Made by a program: the position numbers and the translations under genes
Part shown: in pieces, positions 15,647 to 24,856 of the stretch
Layout: every line of letters begins with the position of its first letter
Numbering within the stretch: position 1 is the stretch's first letter
The notes under the pieces: generated by a model
What the model was told of the DNA's origin: nothing
Seen by the model: only the letters and a program-made list of their open reading frames with translations
The model's database searches: none
Source of the DNA: Flavobacteriales bacterium
GTDB taxonomy: Bacteria; Bacteroidota; Bacteroidia; Flavobacteriales_F; PHOS-HE28
Length of the DNA: 64,000 nucleotides
Assembly: GCA_016710685.1 (NCBI GenBank)
Contig: JADJVC010000002.1
Location: 1,054,001 to 1,118,000 of the forward strand
Direction of reading: 5' to 3'

Positions 15647-16420
15647 ATGTCCACCCGCAATCGACTTTTCCTCCTTTTAGGCCCCGTGTTGGTCGCTGGT
15701 GCCGTGTTGGTCGGCGCTTGGGTGTGGCTGAACGTATACACCCGGCATAACGCGCGGGTGGAGGTGCCGGACCTGGCGAACATGACCCCGACGGAGGCCG
15801 CTTCCGTGCTTGAAAAGCTGGACTTGAAAACGGAGGTGATCGATTCGGTCTACAACGACGACATTGCCAAAGGCGCCGTGGTGGACCAGGATCCGGACCC
15901 CGGCCACACCGTGAAACCGGACCGTACCGTGTACCTCGTGGTGAACGCGAGCCAGCCGAAAATGCTGAACATGCCTTCCTTGGTCAACCTCAGCAAGCGG
16001 CAAGCCATCAGCATGTTGGAGATCTTGGGCTTGAAGGTGGCCGAAATGCAGTACCGCCCCGACCCGTGCATGGATTGCGTGGTGGCGCAACTTTACAAGG
16101 GCCAACCGATTACCGCCGAAACGCGCATCCGGCGTGGGGAATCCATCACCTTGGTGCTTGGCCAAGGGCAGAACGGTGATCGTGTACCGGTGCCTGACCT
16201 GCGGGGCATGGGTTATGCGGAGATGAAGGCCGTGTTGAACCTCGCATCGCTGAACCTCGGCATCGTCGTGGAGGTGAAGGGTTGCAATACCGGCTGCGAT
16301 ACTGCGTTGGCCACGGTGGAGCGCCAATCGCCCGATCCGACCGTGGGGAGCACCATTGCGCCCGGCGGCTTGGTGGACGTTTGGCTCACCTTGGACAGCA
16401 CCGCAACGGATCAACCTTGA
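15647..16420 (+). CDS. Membrane-anchored protein with three PASTA domains
   Basis: This encodes 257 residues. A single N-terminal membrane segment (FLLLGPVLVAGAVLVGAWVW, about 8-27) is followed by three PASTA repeats at roughly 40-105, 106-175 and 178-250. Each has the VPDL/MPSL start and the 'tV.l.v' ending. PASTA domains bind uncrosslinked peptidoglycan or beta-lactams. There is no kinase or transpeptidase domain, so this is a stand-alone sensor or scaffold. It faces ddl head-to-head, which suits a cell-wall role. A TATATTCG box at 15608-15615 could be its -7 element. The stop overlaps the next start (TGATG). Confidence 0.85.
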   Translation: MSTRNRLFLLLGPVLVAGAVLVGAWVWLNVYTRHNARVEVPDLANMTPTEAASVLEKLDLKTEVIDSVYNDDIAKGAVVDQDPDPGHTVKPDRTVYLVVNASQPKMLNMPSLVNLSKRQAISMLEILGLKVAEMQYRPDPCMDCVVAQLYKGQPITAETRIRRGESITLVLGQGQNGDRVPVPDLRGMGYAEMKAVLNLASLNLGIVVEVKGCNTGCDTALATVERQSPDPTVGSTIAPGGLVDVWLTLDSTATDQP

Positions 16421-18700
16421 TGTTTGGAAACATGTCGGCAATCTTCACCCGGACAGCCATTGCCCTGGGCCTTTTGGCTTGTGTGCCGCAGCTTGTGGCG
16501 CAAGAGATCATCTCGCCGCTGCACGCCATTCCGCGCGGCAACGCACCCAGCATGCTGAAGGAAGGCGGGCTGAACGAGGTGTTCATCTACGACAACACGG
16601 GGCAGACCATTCCGGTGATCGACGACTTTTCCGTGGACCGCACGCGCCACCTCAACGCACAGAGCAGCGATGCGAATGTTACGCTGACCGAGACGATCTA
16701 TCAGCTGGAAGCAGGCGGCATCAGCACAGCCGGGATGGCCTACGTGAATGACACTTCCTACCACATCACGTTCGACACGCAGAACGACACGCTGATCGTT
16801 ACGCAAGTTGCCAATCCGGCGATCGTTGTGATCGTTCGCGACCTTTCCGTTTACCCCGTCACCGAGGAGAGCATGTTTCTATGGCCGCCTTACACGGTGG
16901 TGGATACTGTGAACGACGCTACTACGGACACGCTGGCATTGGAGGGTGACCTCTTCCAAGATTCGTTGTTAGTTTACAGCGTTGGGGCCGACCCGCGCAC
17001 CTACATCAACCCGGACAACAGCACGCGCCCTTGGGTGCTTTGGGCGGATGACGATGCTTACATCAACGGCACTTTCCCCGCTGACCCCGCCCACCCTCGG
17101 CGTGGCCACGTTGGACGGCATGGACCGCACGGGATATCCATACGCCCCGGAAGCGCCGAATTCCAACGGCCTTGCGGATCACCTTACTTCGGTGCCGATC
17201 AACCTGGTGTTTCCTGCCAGTGACAGCATTTATCTGAGCTTTTTTTATGAAGCTATCGGACTTAGTGGGAACAATGCCCTTGATCAATTGCATGACGACA
17301 GTTTGCGGTTGGAATTGTACGCGCCGGATGAGAACAAGTGGTACATTGTCTGGAGCACGCCTCAAGCTCCACCTATCGATTCCTTCAAGCATGTCATGGT
17401 GCCCATCAAAGAGGCGCAATACCTCAAGCCGAACTTCAAATTCCGTTTCAGCAACGATGCCACCTTGGGCGGCGCGGTGGACCAGTGGCACATTGACTAT
17501 GTGCGTTTGGACCGCAACCGCACCGTTACTGATACCATTCTGAAGGACGTGGCTTATGTGTACCCCGAAGCCGGACTGTTGAACAAATTCACGTCCGTGC
17601 CCTACGCGAAATTCGTTGAATCACCTGGGAGCTACATGGCCAATTCCGTGGATTTGGTGCAACGCAACAACGACACACAGGACAAGTTCATCACGTGGGG
17701 CTACGGCGTGGATTCCGACTGCGGCTGGAGCACCACACGCAGCAACTACGGCAACAACATCAGCAACAACGCGGAGACAAGCTTCAACACTACGCACCCT
17801 GTGAACAGCGGTGCCGACCCATTGGTGTACGATGTTTCCGGCTGCGTTGATGCCGCGTTCTTCACCACCAAATTTTGGACCAACGCCACGCCGGACGCGC
17901 TGGCCTATAACGACACGGCGAGCTACCGGCAGGAGATCAGCAACTACTACAGCTACGACGATGGTACGGCCGAAGCGGGGTACAGCATCGGGCAAGGTGC
18001 GGGAAGCAAGATCGCCTTCCAGTTCGATACCCAGGGCAGCGATTCACTGCGTGCGTTGCGGATGTACTTCGACCCCATCTTCACATACAACGGAACCGTG
18101 AATGACCCCAACAGTGGTTCGTTCATCATCACGGTGTGGAGCAGCCTTGCCCCGGAAACGATCATCTACCAAAACGTGAACTTCAGCAACCCGCAATACC
18201 ACACGTGGGGACCGGATCATTTCGTGGAATACCCGTTGGACAGCACCATCGCGGTGAGCGGAACTTTTTACGTGGGCTGGGTGCAGACCAACGACACGCA
18301 GCTACAGCTCGGCATGGACCGCAACCGGGATAACCACGACAAGATGTACTACAACACCGGGCTGAGTTGGAGCGGCTCCTCGCAGGTCGGTTCTTGGATG
18401 ATCCGCCCCGTGGTGGTGGCTCCGTTGGATCCGTTTGCCGGTGTGGATGAAGTTTCGCTTCCAGTTGAAACGTTGGCGGTATTCCCGAATCCGGCGGGGA
18501 GTGAATTCCAAGTGCGCTGGAACGGGAGCAAAGTGGCATTGTTGCAATTGGTTGATCCCACAAGTAGGACCGTGCGCACGTGGGCCGGTGTGGAAGGCCC
18601 GATGGCCGTGGGCGACTTGGCACCGGGCTTGTATTTGGTACGTGCGGTTTCCAGCAACGGCAGCACGTTGGCGCAAAGCCGATTGATCGTTCAGCATTGA
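16420..18700 (+). CDS. T9SS-secreted protein with C-terminal sorting domain, one frameshift
   Basis: Two overlapping frames form one protein of about 759 residues. The first starts at ATG 16420, with a signal peptide around AIALGLLACVPQLVAQ. Dropping one C from CCCC at 17076-17079 connects INGTF to PLTPPTLGVATLDG and continues to TGA 18698-18700. The central region is beta-rich and holds a jelly-roll-like segment (about 230-330: SIYLSFFYEAIGLS...DQWHIDYVRLD). The last 75 residues are a type A T9SS sorting domain (VFPNPAGSEFQVRW...GLYLVRA). The product would be exported and surface-bound or released. TGATG junctions with both neighbours suggest one transcript from the PASTA gene to rluD. Confidence 0.75.
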
Positions 18701-19806
18701 TGAAAGCAGACGCGGGGATGCCCGAAAACGAACCCGCGGAAGCCAGCGAAGACCAAGAGCTTTACGAACACCACCGCATTGTGGCCGACCCCGGCCAAGG
18801 GCTGTTGCGGTTGGACAAATTTCTGTTCGACCACATGGCCGGCGCATCCCGGTCGCGCATCGCTGCGGCGGCGCGCAACGGCAACGTGCTGGTGAACGGA
18901 AAATCCGAAAAGCCCAGCTACAAGGTGAAACCGCACGACGTGGTGACGCTGGTATTGCCGAACCCCGTGCGCGAGGTGGAGCTCGCCCCTGAGGACATTC
19001 CTTTGGAAGTGATCTACGAGGACGACCAGATCCTGCTGATCAACAAACAGCCCGGTTTGGTCGTGCATCCCGGACATGGAAATTGGACCGGCACGCTGGT
19101 AAACGGCTTGCTGTTCCACTTCGGGAAATTGCCTTCATCGCCCAACCAGCCTGTGCCCCGGCCCGGCCTGGTACACCGCTTGGACAAAGACACCAGCGGC
19201 GTAATGGTGATCGGCAAAACCGACGAGTCACTCACGCATTTGGCCAGCCAGTTCTTCAACCGCACCAACGACCGCCGTTACTGCGCACTGGTCTGGGGCG
19301 ATTTCGATGAAGAGGAAGGTACCATCGAAGGCAACTTGGACCGCTCGCCGAAAGACCGCACCGTGATGTCCGTGCCGGTGGACCCTGAGCAAGGCAAAAC
19401 CGCCATCACCCATTGGAAAGTGATCGAGCGCTTCACTTACGTCACCTTGGTGGAATGCAAGCTGGAGACGGGCCGCACGCACCAGATCCGGGCGCACATG
19501 AAGCACATCGGCCATCCACTTTTCAACGACGCCCCTTATGGCGGCGACCGCATTTTGAAAGGGACGGTCTTCAACAAGTACAAGCAGTTCGTTGAGAATT
19601 GCTTCAAGCTGCTGCCCCGCCAAGCGCTGCACGCGGCGTTGCTGGAGATCGAGCACCCGCTCACCGGCAAGCGCATGAAGTTCGAAAGCCCGCTGCCCGC
19701 CGATATGGAGGCCGTGCTGGCGAAGTGGCGGATCTACACGAACTCGCGGCCCTTGGAGGATCCGGGGGAGGAGTTCGATGCGGAGGCGGCTAACAATATG
19801 AAGTGA
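18700..19806 (+). CDS. rluD: RluD-type 23S rRNA pseudouridine synthase
   Basis: This encodes 368 residues from ATG 18700, overlapping the previous stop as TGATG. An acidic N-terminal tail is followed by an S4 RNA-binding domain (about 28-90: LRLDKFLFDHMAGASRSRI...VLVNGK). The catalytic domain carries HRLDKDTSG with catalytic Asp162, plus LVECKLETGRTHQIRAHM and GHPLFNDAPYGG. The family isomerises uridines 1911, 1915 and 1917 of helix 69 in E. coli. The C-terminus (FKLLPRQALHAALLEIEHP) is complete, and an extra 20-residue acidic tail follows. Confidence 0.92.
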   Translation: MKADAGMPENEPAEASEDQELYEHHRIVADPGQGLLRLDKFLFDHMAGASRSRIAAAARNGNVLVNGKSEKPSYKVKPHDVVTLVLPNPVREVELAPEDIPLEVIYEDDQILLINKQPGLVVHPGHGNWTGTLVNGLLFHFGKLPSSPNQPVPRPGLVHRLDKDTSGVMVIGKTDESLTHLASQFFNRTNDRRYCALVWGDFDEEEGTIEGNLDRSPKDRTVMSVPVDPEQGKTAITHWKVIERFTYVTLVECKLETGRTHQIRAHMKHIGHPLFNDAPYGGDRILKGTVFNKYKQFVENCFKLLPRQALHAALLEIEHPLTGKRMKFESPLPADMEAVLAKWRIYTNSRPLEDPGEEFDAEAANNMK

Positions 19807-19945
19807 GGGTTTAGTTGTCAGTTGTTGGTTGCCAGGCGTGCAACGCCAAAGCGCTTCGCGTCGGCGTGCTGCATTGCATTGCTTATTGCCGTCTCGGGAA
19901 TGAAGAACAACTGACGATTGAAAAACAGGAAGAAGCGCACGTGCA

Positions 19946-19971
19946 TAAATTTGGCGTTGTACGTATCTTTA
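19946..19971 (+). promoter_or_regulatory. Two putative -7 boxes before the DUF6364-PIN operon
   Basis: TAAATTTG (19946-19953) is an exact TAnnTTTG match. TATCTTTA (19964-19971) is one base off and lies 7 nt from the ATG at 19979. Either could drive the toxin-antitoxin operon. Confidence 0.4.
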
Positions 19972-19978
19972 GGCCACT

Positions 19979-20272
19979 ATGGGAACCACAGCGACCAAGG
20001 TCAAGCGAAAAACCACGCGCAGCAAGCTCACCTTGAGCGTAAGCAGAAGGCACGTGGACCTATTGCGCCGATTGAGCAAGCGGGAAGGGAAGTCCATCAC
20101 CGAACTGGTGGAGGAGTTCGCGGAAAGCAACGCCAAGGCGACCGCAATTACCAAGGAAGGGGATGGTTGGGTAAAGCGCAATGCGGGCATCCTCGCCAAA
20201 AAAGTAAAGCCGGCCGACTGGAAGCGGGATGACCGTGTGGGTGAATTGTTGAGGAAATCCGGTTTGCGTTGA
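19979..20272 (+). CDS. DUF6364-like antitoxin
   Basis: This encodes 97 residues with a strongly basic N-terminus. SKLTLSVSRRHVDLLRRLSKREGKSITELVEEFAE is a ribbon-helix-helix-type stretch typical of DUF6364 antitoxins. The C-terminal third is basic and probably wraps the toxin. Its stop overlaps the PIN-domain toxin start (TGATG), so the two are translationally coupled in the standard antitoxin-first order. It likely represses its own promoter through the ribbon-helix-helix segment. Confidence 0.75.
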   Translation: MGTTATKVKRKTTRSKLTLSVSRRHVDLLRRLSKREGKSITELVEEFAESNAKATAITKEGDGWVKRNAGILAKKVKPADWKRDDRVGELLRKSGLR

Positions 20273-20703
20273 TGCAGATCCTGTTGGATACCAATGTGCC
20301 GTTGAACGTCTTCTTGAACGGCCTTCCTGGACACGAGCGGCCTCAGCCCCTTGAAAGCATGCAGGTGATGGACCTGGTGGATAAAGGGCGCATCACAGCG
20401 CACATTACGCCGACCGGATACAGCAACACCTATTTCATTCTGAAGAATTACTTGGGCAAGTCCGCAGCCATTACCCGTTGCAATGACCTGCTTGACATCA
20501 CTTCCATCATCGGGCAGGATGAAGCCGTGTTCCGGTCCGCACTCAACAGTGGATGGCCGGATGTGGAAGATGCCGGTCAATACTTCGCAGCCCGGCAATT
20601 GCCGCGCATTACTCACCTGTGTACCTGCAACGCCAAGGATTACAAGTCGGCATCGGGCCTGAAGGTGGTTTCCCCGAAGCAGTTGTTGGCTTTGCTGAAG
20701 TAG
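20272..20703 (+). CDS. PIN-domain ribonuclease toxin (VapC-like)
   Basis: This encodes 143 residues from ATG 20272. The N-terminal MQILLDTNVPLNVFL gives the first PIN aspartate (Asp6). The other acidic positions expected for metal binding are plausible in VEDAGQY and CNAKDYK. The fold of VapC-like toxins fits the length. Such enzymes cleave tRNA or rRNA, but the target cannot be read from sequence. It is paired with a DUF6364-type antitoxin upstream. This is the second toxin-antitoxin pair in the window and is unrelated to yefM-yoeB. Confidence 0.82.
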   Translation: MQILLDTNVPLNVFLNGLPGHERPQPLESMQVMDLVDKGRITAHITPTGYSNTYFILKNYLGKSAAITRCNDLLDITSIIGQDEAVFRSALNSGWPDVEDAGQYFAARQLPRITHLCTCNAKDYKSASGLKVVSPKQLLALLK

Positions 20704-20727
20704 CGGGTAAGTTGTCGGATTTAGCAC

Positions 20728-21593
20728 TCACGGCCCAACCTCAAAATCGCGGTACCTGCCGAAGCCCAGAACGGGCGTGGTGCCAGCCGGCGGCGCGCCG
20801 AGAACGATGCGGTACTTGCCCTGTGGCAACGGAGGAAGCCCCACCGTGCGGGTGAGCGGCGCGATGTTCTCGCAGTTGACACCCACCTGCCCGATGCCCA
20901 CCCGTATCTCGGGAAACATCGCACCGGGCATCACAGGCCGCACCTCCACGCTGTCGCGGTAGCTCGCACAGGTGCCATCGTACCAACGGAAGTTCAGGAA
21001 TGCCCCTTTGCCGGCCTTCGGCAGAACGGGGTTGATGGTCATGTCCTCTTCCGGGATCACTGTAGCGATCGACGTCCAAGGGCCAATGTCGAAGGGCTCC
21101 AAACGGTCGCCGTGCTCCGCATCGTAGGTGTAGAGCGCTTTGCCGCCGTTGCTACAATACAGGCTGTCCGTTGAGAACATGTTCCAGCGGCCACCCAAGC
21201 CCGCCACGCTTTGCTGGATTTCCTGCAGGTTGAAATAAGCCTTGCCGAGGGTGAAGGGATCGCGATCGTAGGCAAGTTGACGTCGCCCGGAATGTTACGG
21301 AGGTCCACCTCCATCACCTGTTTGGTGGACTTGTCGAACACGGTCCATATCATGTTTTTCAACCCGCACCCGGTGGGCATTTCCAATACCATGCGGAAGG
21401 CATCGCCGGGCACGCTGTCCATGCGCCAATGGTCCGGGGCGCGCTCGCCGTCCAGGTGTGCGGTGTAGTTCCACTTTCCGAATTGGTGCGCGGGAAATGG
21501 GGTGCGCAACTCGACCTTCAGATCGGCACAGCAGCATTGGGCGATCGCGGAGCTTGCGAGGAGGAGGACGGGGAGGAGGAAAGTGATGTGCAT
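20728..21593 (-). CDS. Secreted hypothetical protein, one frameshift
   Basis: Two frames make one protein of about 288 residues from ATG 21593. MHITFLLPVLLLASSAIAQC is a signal peptide with a following CCCAD cluster. The first frame is good to about GDVNLP. Restoring one base near 21270-21280 continues with YDRDPFTLGKAYFNLQEIQQ into the second frame ending RYRDFEVGP. The mature part is beta-rich, with several short Trp/Tyr-containing strands. No lipobox and no T9SS domain were seen, and the family is unknown. It ends 25 nt from the PIN toxin gene, convergently. Confidence 0.6.
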
Positions 21594-21701
21594 GGTTATC
21601 GGTACACGTGGTGGAAGTATGTGTTCAATGGTGGCGTTTGGGCTGTTCATGTAGCAACATACGGCAGACAACCAACGCGGGAGTTCCTAACCTTGTAACC
21701 C

Positions 21702-22106
21702 ATGTACATCCTCACCGGAGGCATCATCTTGTTCACCGCCGCTTGGCTGATCGGTTTCGCAGGGTGGTGCGTAGCACGACCCGTCAGCGCGGCGCAGTTC
21801 CTGCATCGCTTCGCCAGCACACCGCGCGCGCACTACACCGAGCAGGTCCTCCGGCTTGTAGCCGGTTTGGCCATTGCGATGCATGCGCAATTGATGCCCT
21901 TCTTGGAACTGTTCCGGATCTTCGGGTGGCTACTTGTGATAACGTCCATGGCGTTGATGCTCCTTCCATGGCGGCTGCATCAACGCTTCGCCCAGTGGGC
22001 CATACCACAGGCCGTGCGGCACCTGCGGCTCTATGCGTTGGGGTCCTTTCTGCTTGGTGCGGTATTGGCTTGGGCCGTTCTGTGCCCAATGCTTGAAGGG
22101 TTCTGA
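21702..22106 (+). CDS. Small integral membrane protein of unknown function
   Basis: This encodes 134 residues with four hydrophobic segments at about 3-24, 48-68, 72-90 and 112-130, separated by short basic loops. No catalytic motif is visible. It is probably an inner-membrane protein. It is transcribed divergently from the secreted hypothetical gene, with 108 bp between them. The family was not recognised. Confidence 0.6.
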   Translation: MYILTGGIILFTAAWLIGFAGWCVARPVSAAQFLHRFASTPRAHYTEQVLRLVAGLAIAMHAQLMPFLELFRIFGWLLVITSMALMLLPWRLHQRFAQWAIPQAVRHLRLYALGSFLLGAVLAWAVLCPMLEGF

Positions 22107-22128
22107 ATTTGCGCCTGCCAGTACTCTC

Positions 22129-22190
22129 GGCCTGCTCATTCAGGAGCCATGCCGACGGCAGGCCGGCGCCGTGCCCGGTTGGGCCGGGGC
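22129..22190. repeat. Dispersed intergenic repeat, copy 1 (TGCCCGGTTGGGCCGGG family)
   Basis: CTCATTCAGGAGC is followed after a spacer by TGCCCGGTTGGGCCGGG (22172-22188), a short hairpin-forming unit. The same pair of words recurs at 29685-29720, and a diverged copy lies at 26439-26472. Confidence 0.6.
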
Positions 22191-22267
22191 GGGGGGAGGT
22201 TTTCGCAACGCCAAGCGGCAGGGTGGGGGGAATGCAGTTAACTGTCGAACCGGGAGCGCCGTAGCTA

Positions 22268-22275
22268 TACATTTG
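22268..22275 (+). promoter_or_regulatory. Putative -7 box and leader hairpin of the T9SS gene
   Basis: TACATTTG is an exact TAnnTTTG match 104 nt before the ATG at 22380. The leader contains a perfect hairpin GGACCC-ACAT-GGGTCC at 22318-22333 and a TTTTT run at 22349-22353, so leader-level control is possible. Confidence 0.4.
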
Positions 22276-22379
22276 CTTATGGCCACCCGGCAAGCCTTGC
22301 ATAATCCCCGAGCGGATGGACCCACATGGGTCCTTGGGCCAGTTGGACTTTTTCAATTCTTAAACCTGAAAACGGTGAC

Positions 22380-23924
22380 ATGAACATGCATTCCCTATGG
22401 ACAGCATTGGTGCTTGGCGTGGTTCTTCCCACCGGCATGCACGCACAGAGCATCGCTTGGTTCCACCCGTATGTGGGCACGAACGCGGAGTGTACGGGCG
22501 TGCAGCGGTCATCCACCGGCGATCTCTTCATGTCGGGTTCCACCCGCAACAACAATCTTTTCGATGGGCTCGCACCGGGCAATATGGGTTACGACGATGG
22601 CTTCGTTGCCCGGGCGGATGCCATGGGCACGATGCAATGGATCCATACCATCGGTGCAACCAGCGCGGATTTCACTTTGGATGTGAAGGAATTCGGCGGC
22701 CGTATCACCGTAAGGGGATTGGTGACGAACTGGGGTGGTTCATCCAGCATCAATTACAACGGCACCTCCACCCCGATCACCGGCACGGGAGCGTACATCA
22801 TGCAAGTGGATACGGCTGGCAGTTTACTATGGCTGGAACAAGTGAACGAGGAGAGCACGGACATGCTCGTTGACGGTACCGGCAATATCTACTATGCCGC
22901 CGCAGAGGATTCCATGCGCTACTACAAGTTGTCCCCGGACGGCGTCGTATTGCAGCGCCATACCATCAGTGATATTGTTCGGGGATTTGCCATAGCCGTT
23001 AGCCCCGATGGTGATGTGTGGGTCGCAGGCCAATGGGCCTCCCCTTATCCCTCCACGGTCTGGTGGGCGGGGCAAACATTCACCAGGCACGGCATCCAAA
23101 ATGATATCCTGGTGGCCAAGTTCGATCCCAACGGCAATGCCCTGTTCGCAACGCAGTTCGCCAGTGATGGTTCCGACTATGTCAATGACATGGTCCTTTC
23201 GGACGATGGAACGATGCACCTGTCCGGCAATTTCGGAGGCATCGTGGATCATGACGGTGATACGTTGGCCGGTAGTGCCCCCCGATGGTTCTTGGCCACC
23301 TTCGGTCCCTCTGGCGCGTTGCTCGCCTTGGATGATACGTCGTTCCGGGCAAGTGGATCTACAGGAATGCTGGCCATGAACAATGCCGATGAGGTGATCG
23401 CGACCATCAATTTCCCGGATACGTTGTACCACGATCTGGATACCCTGTTCAGGAGCGAGAATAAGGCCGGTATTCTCGCAAAGTGGGATGCCTCCGGCCA
23501 ACTGAGCTGGTATACGGCACTTGGCTTTACCAGTCCCGGGCGGGTCAACACCGGGGTGAACCTCGGATCAATCGCCGGTGATAGCCTGTTCGTTGGGGGG
23601 CGGAACGGTTCTGCAGCATACACGGCCTTGGTGATCGATACCACCTATGCACCTTTGACCACCTCGACAGCACCGATCCGAGCCCTACCTGATCCAGATT
23701 GGAACGTATACCCGAATCCGGCGTCAACCGGAGCGACCCTCAGTGGGGTCCGGTCTGGCAGTCAGCTCCAATTGGTCGATCCTGCCGGGCGCGTGCTGTG
23801 GAGCCGACTGACCAAGACCGCACATGAATTCATTGACTTCACACCTGTACCGCCCGGCTGTTACACCTTGCGGCTGTTAACAGGCAGTAGCAGTTCATCG
23901 CGACGGGTCTTGGTGTTCAGGTAG
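22380..23924 (+). CDS. T9SS-secreted beta-propeller-like protein
   Basis: This encodes 514 residues from ATG 22380, with signal peptide SLWTALVLGVVLPTGMHAQ. The body consists of repeated blades of the form 'G...DGFVARAD..G...W...IG' and 'DILVAKFDPNGNALFATQFASDGSDY', typical of SBBP-like propellers in Bacteroidota exoproteins. The C-terminus WNVYPNPAST...GRVLW...GCYTLRLLTG is a T9SS sorting domain. It should be surface-displayed or released. No catalytic residues were recognised, and binding or adhesion is only a guess. The frame is intact over its length. Confidence 0.85.
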   Translation: MNMHSLWTALVLGVVLPTGMHAQSIAWFHPYVGTNAECTGVQRSSTGDLFMSGSTRNNNLFDGLAPGNMGYDDGFVARADAMGTMQWIHTIGATSADFTLDVKEFGGRITVRGLVTNWGGSSSINYNGTSTPITGTGAYIMQVDTAGSLLWLEQVNEESTDMLVDGTGNIYYAAAEDSMRYYKLSPDGVVLQRHTISDIVRGFAIAVSPDGDVWVAGQWASPYPSTVWWAGQTFTRHGIQNDILVAKFDPNGNALFATQFASDGSDYVNDMVLSDDGTMHLSGNFGGIVDHDGDTLAGSAPRWFLATFGPSGALLALDDTSFRASGSTGMLAMNNADEVIATINFPDTLYHDLDTLFRSENKAGILAKWDASGQLSWYTALGFTSPGRVNTGVNLGSIAGDSLFVGGRNGSAAYTALVIDTTYAPLTTSTAPIRALPDPDWNVYPNPASTGATLSGVRSGSQLQLVDPAGRVLWSRLTKTAHEFIDFTPVPPGCYTLRLLTGSSSSSRRVLVFR

Positions 23925-24223
23925 GCTTCGCACGGGCAGATCAATGCGGCGTTGTGCCATGTCCATCCGAACCAGGATCGCGGTTTTGCGTAGCAGGTTG
24001 AAGACTATTGGCGGCCCCAGCGCTACGGTCAACGTCGGAGTGCAGTCCGCACCCCATGCACCCGCACGCGTACGCAGGAAGACCAACGTCAGAGCTTGAA
24101 CTGATCCCTGAAGCCTACGAGCTCAACCCGATGAGGAGCGGTCGATCAGTAAGTATGGCATGTGCGGAAATCTGAAGCCTTAAGACACCCACCACTGCTT
24201 CAATCCCGCGTGGTCAGTCACGC
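23925..24223. other. 299-bp gap with no recognised gene
   Basis: The gap holds no ORF I would defend and no tRNA. It is GC-rich (GGCGGCCCCAGCGCTACGG, CACCCGCACGCGTACGC) and shares short words with the intergenic repeats nearby, but no clear repeat copy or terminator was placed. Confidence 0.4.
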
Positions 24224-24625
24224 TTATAGGTCTTGAATGCGCGCCATCCGTTCATTCACCCAGTCGAGCGCTTCTGCCTCCGTGCGGAACACGTTCGATT
24301 CAAACCGCGTGGGGTTCAGTGCCAAATACAATTGCGCGATCGTGTCGAACAGGTCACCTTCCGCTACGATGGCCAACATCTGCGTCATTTGGTTCAGTGC
24401 GATCCCGGAATAATGGTCCATTTTCAGGACTGACATGTCGAAGTCCAGGTCCTCGGGAAACACGCCGATCACGGCATACGGTTCAACGCCGGGAAAGCTC
24501 ATGCGGGCCTTTAGATTCTCTGCTACCGTAGCCGCGAGCAATTTCACACCGGGTTTGTAACGGCAGATCACCAAGCCCGGGTTTACCCGTTCTATGATCG
24601 CGCTCGCCGTCTCTACCTTTTCCAT
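24224..24625 (-). CDS. STAS/SpoIIAA-like small cytoplasmic protein
   Basis: This encodes 133 residues from ATG 24625 (MEKVETASAIIERVNPGL). The order of strands and helices, with VEPYAVIGVFPEDLDFD and an 'ALNPTRFESNVFRTEAEALDWV' end, resembles the SpoIIAA/STAS-like DUF7793-type proteins that are common in Bacteroidota. The C-terminal 'f.t.eeAl.Wl' is the best marker. No conserved phosphorylation serine could be assigned. A role in regulation or lipid binding is possible but unproven. Longer upstream starts run into unlikely sequence. Confidence 0.55.
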   Translation of the reverse strand: MEKVETASAIIERVNPGLVICRYKPGVKLLAATVAENLKARMSFPGVEPYAVIGVFPEDLDFDMSVLKMDHYSGIALNQMTQMLAIVAEGDLFDTIAQLYLALNPTRFESNVFRTEAEALDWVNERMARIQDL

Positions 24626-24856
24626 GCAACAAAAACGGTCGGCATGGGGAAATGTTCGTTTTCTGGAGAACTTTTTTAGAAAAGCACAAGGCACCACTGC
24701 TCAAGCCGTGCATGGTTTTACACTTCTAAATCGCGAAATTGGTGATATCCTATCGACTTCTGCGATCAGCATTACTTCATGTGAACACGATCAGCCAATG
24801 GTCCATTTCCTACCGATCGCGATCATACCTTGGCGTCTTCAACCGATCCATTTGCC

